DNA of 64,000 nucleotides. Source: Pseudomonas brassicacearum subsp. neoaurantiaca (GTDB lineage Bacteria; Pseudomonadota; Gammaproteobacteria; Pseudomonadales; Pseudomonadaceae). A program made the translations under genes and the position numbers. The notes under the pieces were generated by a model. It saw nothing but the letters and a program-made list of their open reading frames with translations. It did not search any database and had not been told where the DNA came from. The stretch spans positions 56,100 to 120,099 of the forward strand of contig NZ_VDLV01000008.1 in assembly GCF_013608025.1 (NCBI RefSeq), written 5' to 3'. This document shows, one piece after another, positions 17,463 through 25,488 of the stretch; position 1 is the first letter of the stretch; the number at the start of each line of letters is the position of its first letter.

Positions 17463-19254
17463 TCCACTCAGCGCCGCCCAGGCTGTCGCGGCAGGCATCG
17501 ACTTTGCCGAACTGCAACTCGGGCCCCTGGGCCTGTTCTGGAATGAATACCGCCCCGCGGACGGAGCCTGTCGGATCTGGCATTGGCGCGATGGCAAGGC
17601 GCATTGCCTGACCCCGGATGGCTTCAGCGTGCGCAGCCGGGTCTATGAGTATGGCGGCGGGTCGTTCTGCCTGAGCGATGACGGCGTGCTGTTTGTCAAC
17701 GAGGCCGACCAACAGCTGTATCACCAATCGCTGGGAGACCCGCGCCCCGTGGCGTTGACCTCGGGTGAGCGTCGATATGGCGATCTGCACTTCGCCGCAA
17801 GGCACGTGCTAGCGGTGGAAGAACAGGCCAACCAGCATCGTCTGGTGTCGATCGGGCTGACCGATCATCAGCGATGCGTATTGGCCGAAGGCGCGGATTT
17901 CTATGCCGCGCCGATCCTGAGTCCGGATCAAAAGCGTCTCGCCTGGATCGAGTGGAGTCGCCCGCACCAGCCCTGGACGGCCACGCGGCTGATGCTGGCC
18001 GAGCGCAACGATGCAGGTTGGGGCGAACCGGTCTGCGTGGCGGGTCACGGTGCGGAAGAGTCCATTCAGCAACCGCGCTTCGATGCTTCCAATCGTCTTT
18101 ATTGCCTGACCGATCGAGGCGGCTACTGGCAGCCCTGGGCTGAGAATGCGGGCGTCCTGAGACCGTTGGCTGCCGCCGAAGCCGATCATGCCCCCGCGCC
18201 TTGGCAATTGGGCGGTTGTACCTGGCTGCCCGTCGACGAAAAGACTCATCTGGCGAGCTGGACCGAGGGAGGTTTTGGTCGGCTGGGCATGTGCCGTGGC
18301 GACGCAATCGAAGATTTTACCGGGACCTACAGCCGCTTTCGCAGCCTGGCGCAGGATGAGCGTTTCATCTACGCCGTTGCCGCCTCGCCGACCAGCCCGT
18401 CGGCGGTCATTGCCATCGAACGACGGAGCCATCACATCACCGTGCTGGCTGGCGGCATTGCGCCGCTGTCCGCCGAACAGATCAGCCGTCCACAGACGCT
18501 GCGCTACCCCGTTGCTTCAAGTGAAGCCCATGGGTTCTTCTATCCCGCCATGGACGCCAACCCGAGACCGCCGCTGGTGGTGTTCATCCATGGTGGGCCG
18601 ACTTCCGCCTGTTATCCGATATTCGACCCGCGCATCCAGTACTGGACCCAGCGCGGCTTTGCCGTGGCCGATCTCAACTACCGCGGCAGCAGTGGCTATG
18701 GCCGAGCCTATCGGCAGGCATTGCATCTGAATTGGGGCGTAGTGGATGTCGAGGATGCCTGCGCCGTCGTTGCGTACCTGGAGGAGCAACGCCTGGTCGA
18801 TGGCCGCTGCGCCTTCATTCGTGGCGGCAGCGCCGGTGGGTATACAACCCTTTGCGCCTTGGCGTTCCGGGACGTGTTCCGTGCTGGAGCCAGCCTCTAT
18901 GGCGTCAGCGACCCGGTAGCCCTGGGCCGCGCCACACACAAGTTCGAAGGTGACTATCTGGACTGGCTGATCGGCGACCCAAAAGTGGATGCCGAGCGCT
19001 ACCGGGCGCGCACTCCGTTGCTTCACGCAGACCAGATCCGCGCGCCGATGATTTTTTTCCAAGGCGAGTTGGATGCCGTGGTCGTGCCGCAGCAGACCCG
19101 CGATATGGTCAAGGCATTGGAGGAGAACGGTGTTCCAGTGGAGGCGCATTACTATCCGGATGAACGCCACGGTTTTCGCAAGGCTGCGAACCAGGCGCAT
19201 GCGCTTGAGCAGGAGTGGTTGTTTTATCGAAAGGTGATGAACGCTGGCTTATGA
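17428..19254 (+). CDS. S9 prolyl-oligopeptidase-family peptidase of the pqq operon
   Basis: This 608-residue protein has an N-terminal propeller-like region and a C-terminal alpha/beta hydrolase. The catalytic Ser lies in RGGSAGGY, the Asp in FQGELDAVV and the His in DERHGF. The start is the ATG at 17428, 35 bases inside the pqqE end, so translation is coupled; a TTG seven codons earlier is less likely. Pseudomonas pqq clusters often carry such a gene after pqqE (called pqqM in some papers). It may process PqqA or degrade leftover peptide, but its role is not established. Confidence 0.9.
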   Translation: MNETHASSLKADPLSAAQAVAAGIDFAELQLGPLGLFWNEYRPADGACRIWHWRDGKAHCLTPDGFSVRSRVYEYGGGSFCLSDDGVLFVNEADQQLYHQSLGDPRPVALTSGERRYGDLHFAARHVLAVEEQANQHRLVSIGLTDHQRCVLAEGADFYAAPILSPDQKRLAWIEWSRPHQPWTATRLMLAERNDAGWGEPVCVAGHGAEESIQQPRFDASNRLYCLTDRGGYWQPWAENAGVLRPLAAAEADHAPAPWQLGGCTWLPVDEKTHLASWTEGGFGRLGMCRGDAIEDFTGTYSRFRSLAQDERFIYAVAASPTSPSAVIAIERRSHHITVLAGGIAPLSAEQISRPQTLRYPVASSEAHGFFYPAMDANPRPPLVVFIHGGPTSACYPIFDPRIQYWTQRGFAVADLNYRGSSGYGRAYRQALHLNWGVVDVEDACAVVAYLEEQRLVDGRCAFIRGGSAGGYTTLCALAFRDVFRAGASLYGVSDPVALGRATHKFEGDYLDWLIGDPKVDAERYRARTPLLHADQIRAPMIFFQGELDAVVVPQQTRDMVKALEENGVPVEAHYYPDERHGFRKAANQAHALEQEWLFYRKVMNAGL

Positions 19255-19266
19255 AAGTGGCGAGCT

Positions 19267-19364
19267 TTTGTGGCGAGGGAGCTTGCTCCCGCTGGGTCGC
19301 GGAGCGGCCCCAAGCTTTTGCGATCGCTGCGCAATCGAGCGGGAGCAAGCCCCCTCGCCACAAA
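19267..19364. repeat. REPIN, type B (GTGGCGAGGGAGC family)
   Basis: Inverted arms TTTGTGGCGAGGGAGCTTGC and the matching right arm lie after the S9 peptidase gene and before the PMP3 stop. Confidence 0.9.
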
Positions 19365-19401
19365 GGAGTCCTCAATAAAGGAATCCTCTGACTGCAGGAC
19401 T

Positions 19402-19560
19402 TCAGCGCTTGGCGATGATGTACACCGCATGCACGATGCCGGGGATATAGCCCAACAGCGTCAGCAAAATATTCAGCCAGAACGCCCCGCCAAACCCGAC
19501 TTGCAGGAAAACACCCAGCGGTGGCAGCAGAATGGCGATGATGATGCGAATGAAATCCAT
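19402..19560 (-). CDS. PMP3/YqaE-family small membrane proteolipid
   Basis: This is a 52-residue protein of two hydrophobic helices (FIRIIIAILLPPLGVFLQVG and FWLNILLTLLGYIPGIVHAVYII). The ILLPPLGVFL and GYIPGIVHA motifs mark the UPF0057/PMP3 family. These peptides sit in the membrane and are linked to salt, cold or membrane-potential stress. The ATG at 19560 has a GGGAG site; the longer frame starting upstream adds an unrelated N-terminus and is rejected. It is probably transcribed alone. Confidence 0.9.
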   Translation of the reverse strand: MDFIRIIIAILLPPLGVFLQVGFGGAFWLNILLTLLGYIPGIVHAVYIIAKR

Positions 19561-19680
19561 GGATGACTCCCTGATGAGCGATGGCCACGTTGCCATAGCC
19601 ATGGACACCTGCCCGCTCGTCGGGGTTCAGTAATTGCTCGCGAGAGGCCTCGAAAGCGTCCGCCGATAAAAAACGCGGAC

Positions 19681-19709
19681 AAAAGAAAACCCCGCCGAAG
19701 CGGGGCTTT
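19681..19709 (-). terminator. Intrinsic terminator, minus strand
   Basis: On the minus strand GCCCCGC-TTCG-GCGGGG is followed by TTTTCTTTT: a 6-bp GC stem with a stable tetraloop and a T run. It suits the transcript of the acyl-CoA dehydrogenase gene ending at 19892. Confidence 0.8.
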
Positions 19710-19856
19710 GCAGACTGTTTCCCTGACATCCATTTCACTCCGCCTTCCTGGCAGAATCCTACGTGTCCGTGTTGTTACTTTGCGCGTCCTGCGCTACGTC
19801 CATGGAAGCTAGATTAGCCGTGGATCCAATCGGACGATAGAGGGAAATCGCCAGCA

Positions 19857-19884
19857 CGTCATGTAAGCATTTGCTTACATGACG
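19857..19884. other. Perfect 13-bp inverted repeat with 2-base spacer
   Basis: CGTCATGTAAGCA-TT-TGCTTACATGACG lies 8 bases after the stop of the acyl-CoA dehydrogenase gene and about 300 bases before the PMP3 gene. There is no T run, so it is not a normal terminator. It looks like an operator for a dimeric regulator or an mRNA-end hairpin. Apart from this repeat and the terminator at 19681, I see nothing in the 19561-19891 gap. Confidence 0.6.
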
Positions 19885-19891
19885 ACATATT

Positions 19892-21670
19892 TCAGAATTG
19901 GCCCGGCTCCAGCAGGAACAACGACTCACTGCCGGCCCTCACCGAAGCGCTCAGGGAATGGATCCGCGGCAATAGGCGGGCAAAGTAGAATCGCGCCGTG
20001 CCCAACTTGCTCGCGTAGAAATCATCTTGGCTTTCCTTACCCAAGGCTGCCCTGGCCATGAGTGCCCACATGTAGGCGTATGCGGTGTAGCCAAATGCCT
20101 GGAGGTATTCCACCGACGCTGCGCCGATTTCGTTCGGATTGCTTTTCGCCCGGTCCAGCAACCACTCGGTCAGTTCGTCCAGCGTGCCGACGGCATCGTT
20201 CAACGGTTGGGTGAATTCAGACAACTCGCTGCTTGCCGTCGCGGTGAAATGGCGGATCTCATCGGCGAACAACTTGTAGAACGCCCCGCCACTGCCGACG
20301 ATCTTGCGTCCCACCAGGTCCAGCGCCTGGATACCGTTGGTGCCTTCGTAGATTTGCGTGATGCGCACGTCGCGCACCAACTGCTCCTGGCCCCATTCGC
20401 GAATGTAGCCATGACCGCCAAAGATCTGCTGGCCGTGGACCGTGGTTTCCAGGCCCAGGTCGGTGAGGAAGGCCTTGGCGACGGGTGTAAGCAGCGCGAC
20501 CAGGTCTTCCGCGCGCTTGCGAGTGGCGGGGTCTTCGCTGAACTTCGCGGTATCCAGTTGCATCGCAACATAAGTGGAGAACGCGCGGCCACCTTCGTTC
20601 GAGGCTTTCATGGTCAGCAGCATGCGACGCACGTCCGGGTGGACGATGATCGGGTCGGCAATCTTATCCTTGTTCTGCGCGCCGGTGGGCGAACGGCTTT
20701 GCAGGCGGTCACGGGCGTATTCGATAGCGTTCTGGTAGGAACGCTCGCCGGTGGCCAAGCCTTGGATGCCGACGCCCAGACGCTCGTAGTTCATCATGGT
20801 GAACATCGCCGCCAAGCCTTTGTTTGGCTCGCCGACCAGATAACCCACGGCCTCGTCGAAGTTCATCACGCAAGTGGCGGACGCCTGGATACCCATTTTG
20901 TGCTCGATCGACCCGCAGTTCGCCGCGTTGCGCGCGCCCAGGCTGCCGTCGACGTTGACCATGAACTTCGGCACCAGGAACAGCGAGATGCCTTTCGGTC
21001 CGGCCGGCGCGTCCGGCAGCTTCGCCAACACCAGATGGATGATGTTCTCGGTGAGGTCGTGTTCGCCGCCGGTGATGAAAATCTTCGTGCCACTGACCTT
21101 GTAGGAACCGTCGGCCTGGGGCTCCGCCTTGGTGCGGATGATCCCCAGGTCGGTACCCGCGTGAGGCTCGGTCAAGCACATGGAACCAGCCCAGACACCG
21201 GCGTACATGTTCGGCAGGTACGCCGCCTTCAGTTCTTCGCTGGCATGGGCGTTGATCGACAGGCAAGCCCCGGCGGTCAGCATCGGGTACAGGCCGAAGG
21301 ACAGGCTGGCCGAGTTGACCATCTCTTCAACCTGGGCCGAAACGGCCTTGGGCATGCCCATGCCACCGTACGCCGGATCACCGCCAACGCCGACCCAACC
21401 GCCTTCGGCGTAAGTCTTGTATGCCTGTGGGAAACCTGCCGGCGTGCTGACAGCGCCGTCGGCCCAGTGACAACCCTCTTCGTCAGCCGCGCGGCTGAGG
21501 GGAGCAACGCTTTTACTGGTGACCTTACCGGCTTCCTCCAGAATCGCTTCGACAGTTTCAGCGTCCACGGTCTCGGCCAGTGCCGGCAATTGGGCCCATA
21601 GTTTCGAAACCTCGAACACTTCATTGAGGACGAAGCGCATATCGCGCAGGGGCGCTTTGTAGTCAGCCAT
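19892..21670 (-). CDS. Acyl-CoA dehydrogenase, FadE-type, paralogue 1
   Basis: This 592-residue flavoprotein is of the long acyl-CoA dehydrogenase type with an added C-terminal domain. It starts ADYKAPLRDMRFVLNEVF, as its two neighbours do. The central part has CLTEPHAGTDLG, KIFITGGEHDL, and YERLGVGIQGLATGE; QIFGGHGYIREWG and QIYEGTNGIQALDL lie later. It performs the first, FAD-dependent step of beta-oxidation and passes electrons to ETF. The ATG at 21670 begins the family sequence; a 29-residue upstream extension is not conserved-looking and is dropped. The order beside bio genes resembles P. aeruginosa PA0506-PA0508. Confidence 0.93.
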   Translation of the reverse strand: MADYKAPLRDMRFVLNEVFEVSKLWAQLPALAETVDAETVEAILEEAGKVTSKSVAPLSRAADEEGCHWADGAVSTPAGFPQAYKTYAEGGWVGVGGDPAYGGMGMPKAVSAQVEEMVNSASLSFGLYPMLTAGACLSINAHASEELKAAYLPNMYAGVWAGSMCLTEPHAGTDLGIIRTKAEPQADGSYKVSGTKIFITGGEHDLTENIIHLVLAKLPDAPAGPKGISLFLVPKFMVNVDGSLGARNAANCGSIEHKMGIQASATCVMNFDEAVGYLVGEPNKGLAAMFTMMNYERLGVGIQGLATGERSYQNAIEYARDRLQSRSPTGAQNKDKIADPIIVHPDVRRMLLTMKASNEGGRAFSTYVAMQLDTAKFSEDPATRKRAEDLVALLTPVAKAFLTDLGLETTVHGQQIFGGHGYIREWGQEQLVRDVRITQIYEGTNGIQALDLVGRKIVGSGGAFYKLFADEIRHFTATASSELSEFTQPLNDAVGTLDELTEWLLDRAKSNPNEIGAASVEYLQAFGYTAYAYMWALMARAALGKESQDDFYASKLGTARFYFARLLPRIHSLSASVRAGSESLFLLEPGQF

Positions 21671-21817
21671 GGCAAACCTCGCAGGATCTAAACAATTGGT
21701 TCGTAGGAAAGCGGTTTCGCAATGGGCCAGAGTGTACCCCAACAACTTTTGCGACACATAGGGTCAACCCATGACCGTTTTGTTATTTTTAGTCACAGCC
21801 AAAAGTTGATGTTTTAT

Positions 21818-21922
21818 CGTGGCGAGGGAGCTTGCTCCCGCTGGGGTGCGCAGCAGCCCTCTTTTGAGCGCTACGCACTGGAGCGCCAGCCCGGTCACGC
21901 GGGAGCAAGCTCCCTCGCCACG
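21818..21922. repeat. REPIN, type B
   Basis: Arms CGTGGCGAGGGAGCTTGCTC and its inverse, about 105 bases overall, fill part of the gap between acyl-CoA dehydrogenase paralogues 1 and 2. Confidence 0.9.
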
Positions 21923-21939
21923 GAGAATGTCTCAGCCCA

Positions 21940-23736
21940 TCAAAGCGCAAACAACTCCGCCGGCAACTTCATCAGGCAGTCACTCCCGGCCTCTACGGCG
22001 GCCCGATGAGCCATCGTACGCGGCAGCAGGCGCTTGAAGTAAAACTCGCAGGTCGCCAGCTTGGCCCGGCAAAAATCCGCGTCGCCCTGGTCGCTGTCGA
22101 GTTGCGCCTGGGCCACCAACGCCATCCGCAGCCACAGATAGGCCAGGATGATGTAGCCGCTGTACATCAGGTAATCCACCGAGGCGGCCCCCACCTCATC
22201 CGGATTTTTCATGGCCGCCATGCCAACCTGGGTCGTCAGTTCGCCCCACTGCCGGTTGAGGCCGTCGAGCTGCGCAACGTATCCGTCGAGCTGCGGGTGC
22301 CCGGCATTGGCGACGCAGAACTTATGGACGATCCTGGTGAAGCCGCGCAGTAACTTGCCTTGACTGCCAAGGACCTTGCGCCCCAGCAGGTCCAGGGCCT
22401 GGATGCCGTTGGTGCCCTCATAGATTGGCGCGATCCGACAATCGCGGACCAATTGCTCCATGCCCCATTCGCGGATAAAACCGTGGCCGCCAAACACCTG
22501 CATGCCGTGGTTGGTCACCTCCAGTCCGGTGTCTGTCATGAAGGCTTTGCAGATTGGCGTGAGGAAAGCCAACAAATCTTCGGCCTCCTGGCGGGCGGTT
22601 TCGTCGCGGCTCAGGTGCTCGGTGTCGAGCAGTTGCGCGGTGAAATAGGTCAGCGCACGGTTGCCTTCGTTGAAGGCTTTCATCGTCAACAGCATTCGAC
22701 GTACATCGGGGTGGACGATGATCGGATCGGCGGCTTTTTCCGGTGCCTTGGGGCCGGTCAGAGAACGCATCTGCAAGCGGTCGTTAGCGTACTTGATCGC
22801 GCCCTGGAAGCTCGCCTCGCCCAGGCACAGGCCCTGCATGCCGGTGCCGAGGCGGGCGTGGTTCATCATGGTGAACATGCAATTGAGGCCCTTGTTCGCC
22901 TCGCCGATCAGGAAGCCCTTGGCCCCGTCGAAATTCAGCACGCAGGTGGCCGAGGCCTTGATGCCCATCTTGTGCTCGATCGACCCGCAGGAAACGCCAT
23001 TGCGCTCCCCGGCCTCGCCCGAGGCGTCCGGCAGGAACTTCGGCACGATGAACAGCGAGATACCCTTGGTCCCGGCCGGTGCATCGGGCAGCTTGGCGAG
23101 CACCAAGTGAATGATGTTCTCGCTCATGTCGTGCTCGCCGGCGCTGATGAAAATCTTGCTGCCGGTCACTGCGTAACTACCGTCCGCCTGTGGCACGGCG
23201 CGGGTCTTGATGATGCCAAGGTCGGTGCCGCAGTGGGCTTCGGTCAGGCACATGGTGCCGGTCCACTGGCCAGCGGTGAGTTTGCTGAGGTAGGTGTGCT
23301 TCTGTTCCTCGGTGCCATGGGCGTGGATGGCCGACATGGCGCCATGGGTCAGGCCGGGGTACATGCCCCAGGAGGTATTGCTCGATCCGATCATTTCGCT
23401 GATGACCAGCCCGAGGGAACTGGGCAAGCCCTGGCCACCGTACGCCGGGTCCGCCGCCAGGCCATGCCAGCCGCCTTCCACGTACTGTGCGAAAGCCTGC
23501 TTGAACCCTGTAGGCGTAGTTACCACTCCGTTGTCGAAATGGCAGCCCTCTTCGTCACCCGAGCGATTGAGTGGCGCCAATACGTTCTCGCAGAACCGGG
23601 CGCCTTCATCGAGGATGGCGCTGACCATGTCCGGGCTGGCATCGCTGGCTCCCAGTTCGGCATAGCGGCCATGGAAATCGAAGACGTGGTCGATCAGAAA
23701 GCGCATGTCGCGCAGGGGAGCCTTGTACTCGGGCAT
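21940..23736 (-). CDS. Acyl-CoA dehydrogenase, FadE-type, paralogue 2
   Basis: This is a 598-residue relative of the genes on both sides, with PEYKAPLRDMRFLIDHVFDFHG at the N-terminus, CLTEAHCGTDLG, KIFISAGEHDMSENI, GLNCMFTMMNHARLG, QVFGGHGFIREWG and PIYEGTNGIQALDLLGRK. It is expected to oxidise an acyl-CoA to the trans-2-enoyl-CoA with FAD. It looks closer to paralogue 3 than to paralogue 1 (for example IISAGEHDM and DEVGAASVDYLMYSGY segments). The three probably differ in chain-length preference, which cannot be read from sequence alone. Confidence 0.93.
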   Translation of the reverse strand: MPEYKAPLRDMRFLIDHVFDFHGRYAELGASDASPDMVSAILDEGARFCENVLAPLNRSGDEEGCHFDNGVVTTPTGFKQAFAQYVEGGWHGLAADPAYGGQGLPSSLGLVISEMIGSSNTSWGMYPGLTHGAMSAIHAHGTEEQKHTYLSKLTAGQWTGTMCLTEAHCGTDLGIIKTRAVPQADGSYAVTGSKIFISAGEHDMSENIIHLVLAKLPDAPAGTKGISLFIVPKFLPDASGEAGERNGVSCGSIEHKMGIKASATCVLNFDGAKGFLIGEANKGLNCMFTMMNHARLGTGMQGLCLGEASFQGAIKYANDRLQMRSLTGPKAPEKAADPIIVHPDVRRMLLTMKAFNEGNRALTYFTAQLLDTEHLSRDETARQEAEDLLAFLTPICKAFMTDTGLEVTNHGMQVFGGHGFIREWGMEQLVRDCRIAPIYEGTNGIQALDLLGRKVLGSQGKLLRGFTRIVHKFCVANAGHPQLDGYVAQLDGLNRQWGELTTQVGMAAMKNPDEVGAASVDYLMYSGYIILAYLWLRMALVAQAQLDSDQGDADFCRAKLATCEFYFKRLLPRTMAHRAAVEAGSDCLMKLPAELFAL

Positions 23737-23827
23737 GGTGGTTTCCTCCGGTAGCAGATCGTTCCAACCTACTGCCGGCCATCAAGCCTCACAATCACAG
23801 TCCAGACGCTGAATGCGCCATCATCAC

Positions 23828-25153
23828 TCAACCCGCGGCGGCTTCCATGCGTACCGCGCCACGACGATTCTGGCCGAAGGCAATCACACAGTTTCGCCCC
23901 GCGCCCTTGGCGTTATAGAGCGCCTGGTCCGCCGATTTGAGTACTTCTTCAGGCGTGCGCTGCTCGATGCGCTCGGCCACGCCGATGCTGACAGTCACCG
24001 AAACGCTGGAGGCGCCAGCACCGGAACGACGCTGGCGACCTTGCTGGTCATCCTGGGGACGGCTGTCGGGATTGCGCAGTTGAATCGCGTACGTCTCGAT
24101 GGATTGGCGGATGACCTCCAGATGGGGCATGCATTCGTCGATGGTCTTGCCTGCGAACACCAGTGCGAATTCCTCGCCGCCGTAGCGATACGCCCTACCG
24201 CCACCGCCGATTTTCGACAGTTTGCTGGCCACCAGGCGCAGCACCTGGTCGCCGACGTCGTGGCCGTGGGTGTCGTTGAATTTCTTGAAATGGTCCACGT
24301 CACTCATCGCCAACACATAGTTGCGCCCCAGGCGCTGCATGCGCTCGTTCAGTGCCCGACGCCCCGGCAGGCCGGTGAGTTCGTCGCGGAAGGCCATTTG
24401 GTAGGCCTCGTGGGCGACCGCGGCGGCGATCATCAACATCACTTGGCTGCACATGATGTTCAAGGTGAACGGCAGGATGAAGGTTTTCGGTAGCATCCAG
24501 AACAAGCCGAGCAACCCCACCAACTGCGCCGCGTGCAGCGGCCGCGGGTTGCGCCAGTATTGCCAGGCCAGCAGCAGGAAAGCGGCAGCGAACATCGGGT
24601 AGGACAACTGGATCAGGCTCATCCAGGCACCGTGTAACGCGGGCCAGCGGATCTCTGAAAGCCATAACAGCAAGGCCTGGGGAAAACTTTGCTCCAACGC
24701 CAGCGCCACGCTGCCGAAGACCAGCAACACCGCAAACCGCGCCACCATGTCTTGGAACAGGTGCGTGCGCTCCTGCCACGCCGCGAACAGGCCGAACAGC
24801 AGCGGCAGCAACAGGCAGACGAGATGGAACACTACCGCCGCGTCTTGACGCACCTTGCCGTTATCCCGGTAAAAGTCGGTTTGGGTGTCCAGGAGGAAGT
24901 AGGCGATGTACACCGTGACCATCAGAAACAGTTCACGCTGGCGTCGGTAAACGGCGCAATACGCGCCTCCCAATAGCAGCACCAATGTAGGAAGCACATT
25001 GAACAGGGAGGTGAAGAAGACGTTGAGATCCTTGACGTAGGCAGCCGCAAGCCCCGACAACAACAGCAGCAGTGACGGTAGGAAATGGCTCAGACGTACA
25101 GCGGAAGAACGCGGCAAGGGTAAAGCTCCGACCCGGCTGATCAAAGATGGCAT
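23828..25153 (-). CDS. Membrane diguanylate cyclase (GGDEF)
   Basis: This 441-residue protein has about eight hydrophobic segments in its first 270 residues and a C-terminal GGDEF domain. The catalytic motif is RYGGEEF, preceded by DVDHFKKFNDTHGHDVGDQVLR. No clear RxxD inhibitory site stands before the motif, so product inhibition may be absent. An insertion rich in Ser, Gly and Arg lies between the GGEEF and the final SVTVSIGVA. No EAL domain is present, so it should make c-di-GMP in response to a membrane signal. It sits alone between acyl-CoA dehydrogenase genes. Confidence 0.92.
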   Translation of the reverse strand: MPSLISRVGALPLPRSSAVRLSHFLPSLLLLLSGLAAAYVKDLNVFFTSLFNVLPTLVLLLGGAYCAVYRRQRELFLMVTVYIAYFLLDTQTDFYRDNGKVRQDAAVVFHLVCLLLPLLFGLFAAWQERTHLFQDMVARFAVLLVFGSVALALEQSFPQALLLWLSEIRWPALHGAWMSLIQLSYPMFAAAFLLLAWQYWRNPRPLHAAQLVGLLGLFWMLPKTFILPFTLNIMCSQVMLMIAAAVAHEAYQMAFRDELTGLPGRRALNERMQRLGRNYVLAMSDVDHFKKFNDTHGHDVGDQVLRLVASKLSKIGGGGRAYRYGGEEFALVFAGKTIDECMPHLEVIRQSIETYAIQLRNPDSRPQDDQQGRQRRSGAGASSVSVTVSIGVAERIEQRTPEEVLKSADQALYNAKGAGRNCVIAFGQNRRGAVRMEAAAG

Positions 25154-25266
25154 TGTGCCTGCGAGGCGTGACCGATGTCACACTGCCATCGCTGTAACGG
25201 CAGGCGAGGTAGTTTTCTTAGGGTGGGGTTGGATGAATATTGTTTCAGGATCGCCGCGCCCCTCCT

Positions 25267-25396
25267 GTGGCGAGGGAGCTTGCTCCCGCTCGGCTGCGAA
25301 GCAGTCGTAAACCGGCGGGTGCGGTGTGTCTGATGCTCCGCATTCGGCAGGTTTGGGGCCGCTTCGCAGCCCAGCGGGAGCAAGCTCCCTCGCCAC
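25267..25396. repeat. REPIN, type B, long centre
   Basis: GTGGCGAGGGAGCTTGCTCC and its inverse enclose an 85-base centre. With the terminator at 25437 it makes up most of the 335-base gap between the cyclase and paralogue 3; the rest must hold the cyclase promoter, which I cannot define. Confidence 0.9.
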
Positions 25397-25436
25397 GGGT
25401 TTGTCGAAGGCCTTGATTGGGGTTATGGCAGGCATG

Positions 25437-25469
25437 AAAAAGCCGCTGCTCCCGAAGAAGCAGCGGCTT
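25437..25469 (-). terminator. Intrinsic terminator of acyl-CoA dehydrogenase paralogue 3
   Basis: On the minus strand AAGCCGCTGCT and AGCAGCGGCTT form an 11-bp stem with an 8-base loop, followed by a T run. It starts about 20 bases after the gene's stop. Confidence 0.85.
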
Positions 25470-25488
25470 GTGAAGAACCGCGTAGGGC

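Noticed and set aside
19857..19884. The 13-bp palindrome considered as an intrinsic terminator
   Set aside because: No T run follows on either strand, and a proper terminator lies further on at 19681-19709.
20027..21601. A 524-codon open frame antisense to acyl-CoA dehydrogenase 1 (similar long antisense frames lie opposite paralogues 2 and 3)
   Set aside because: The sense frame carries clear catalytic motifs. The antisense product has none, and long antisense frames are common in G+C-rich DNA; the same pattern opposite all three paralogues reflects their shared sequence.
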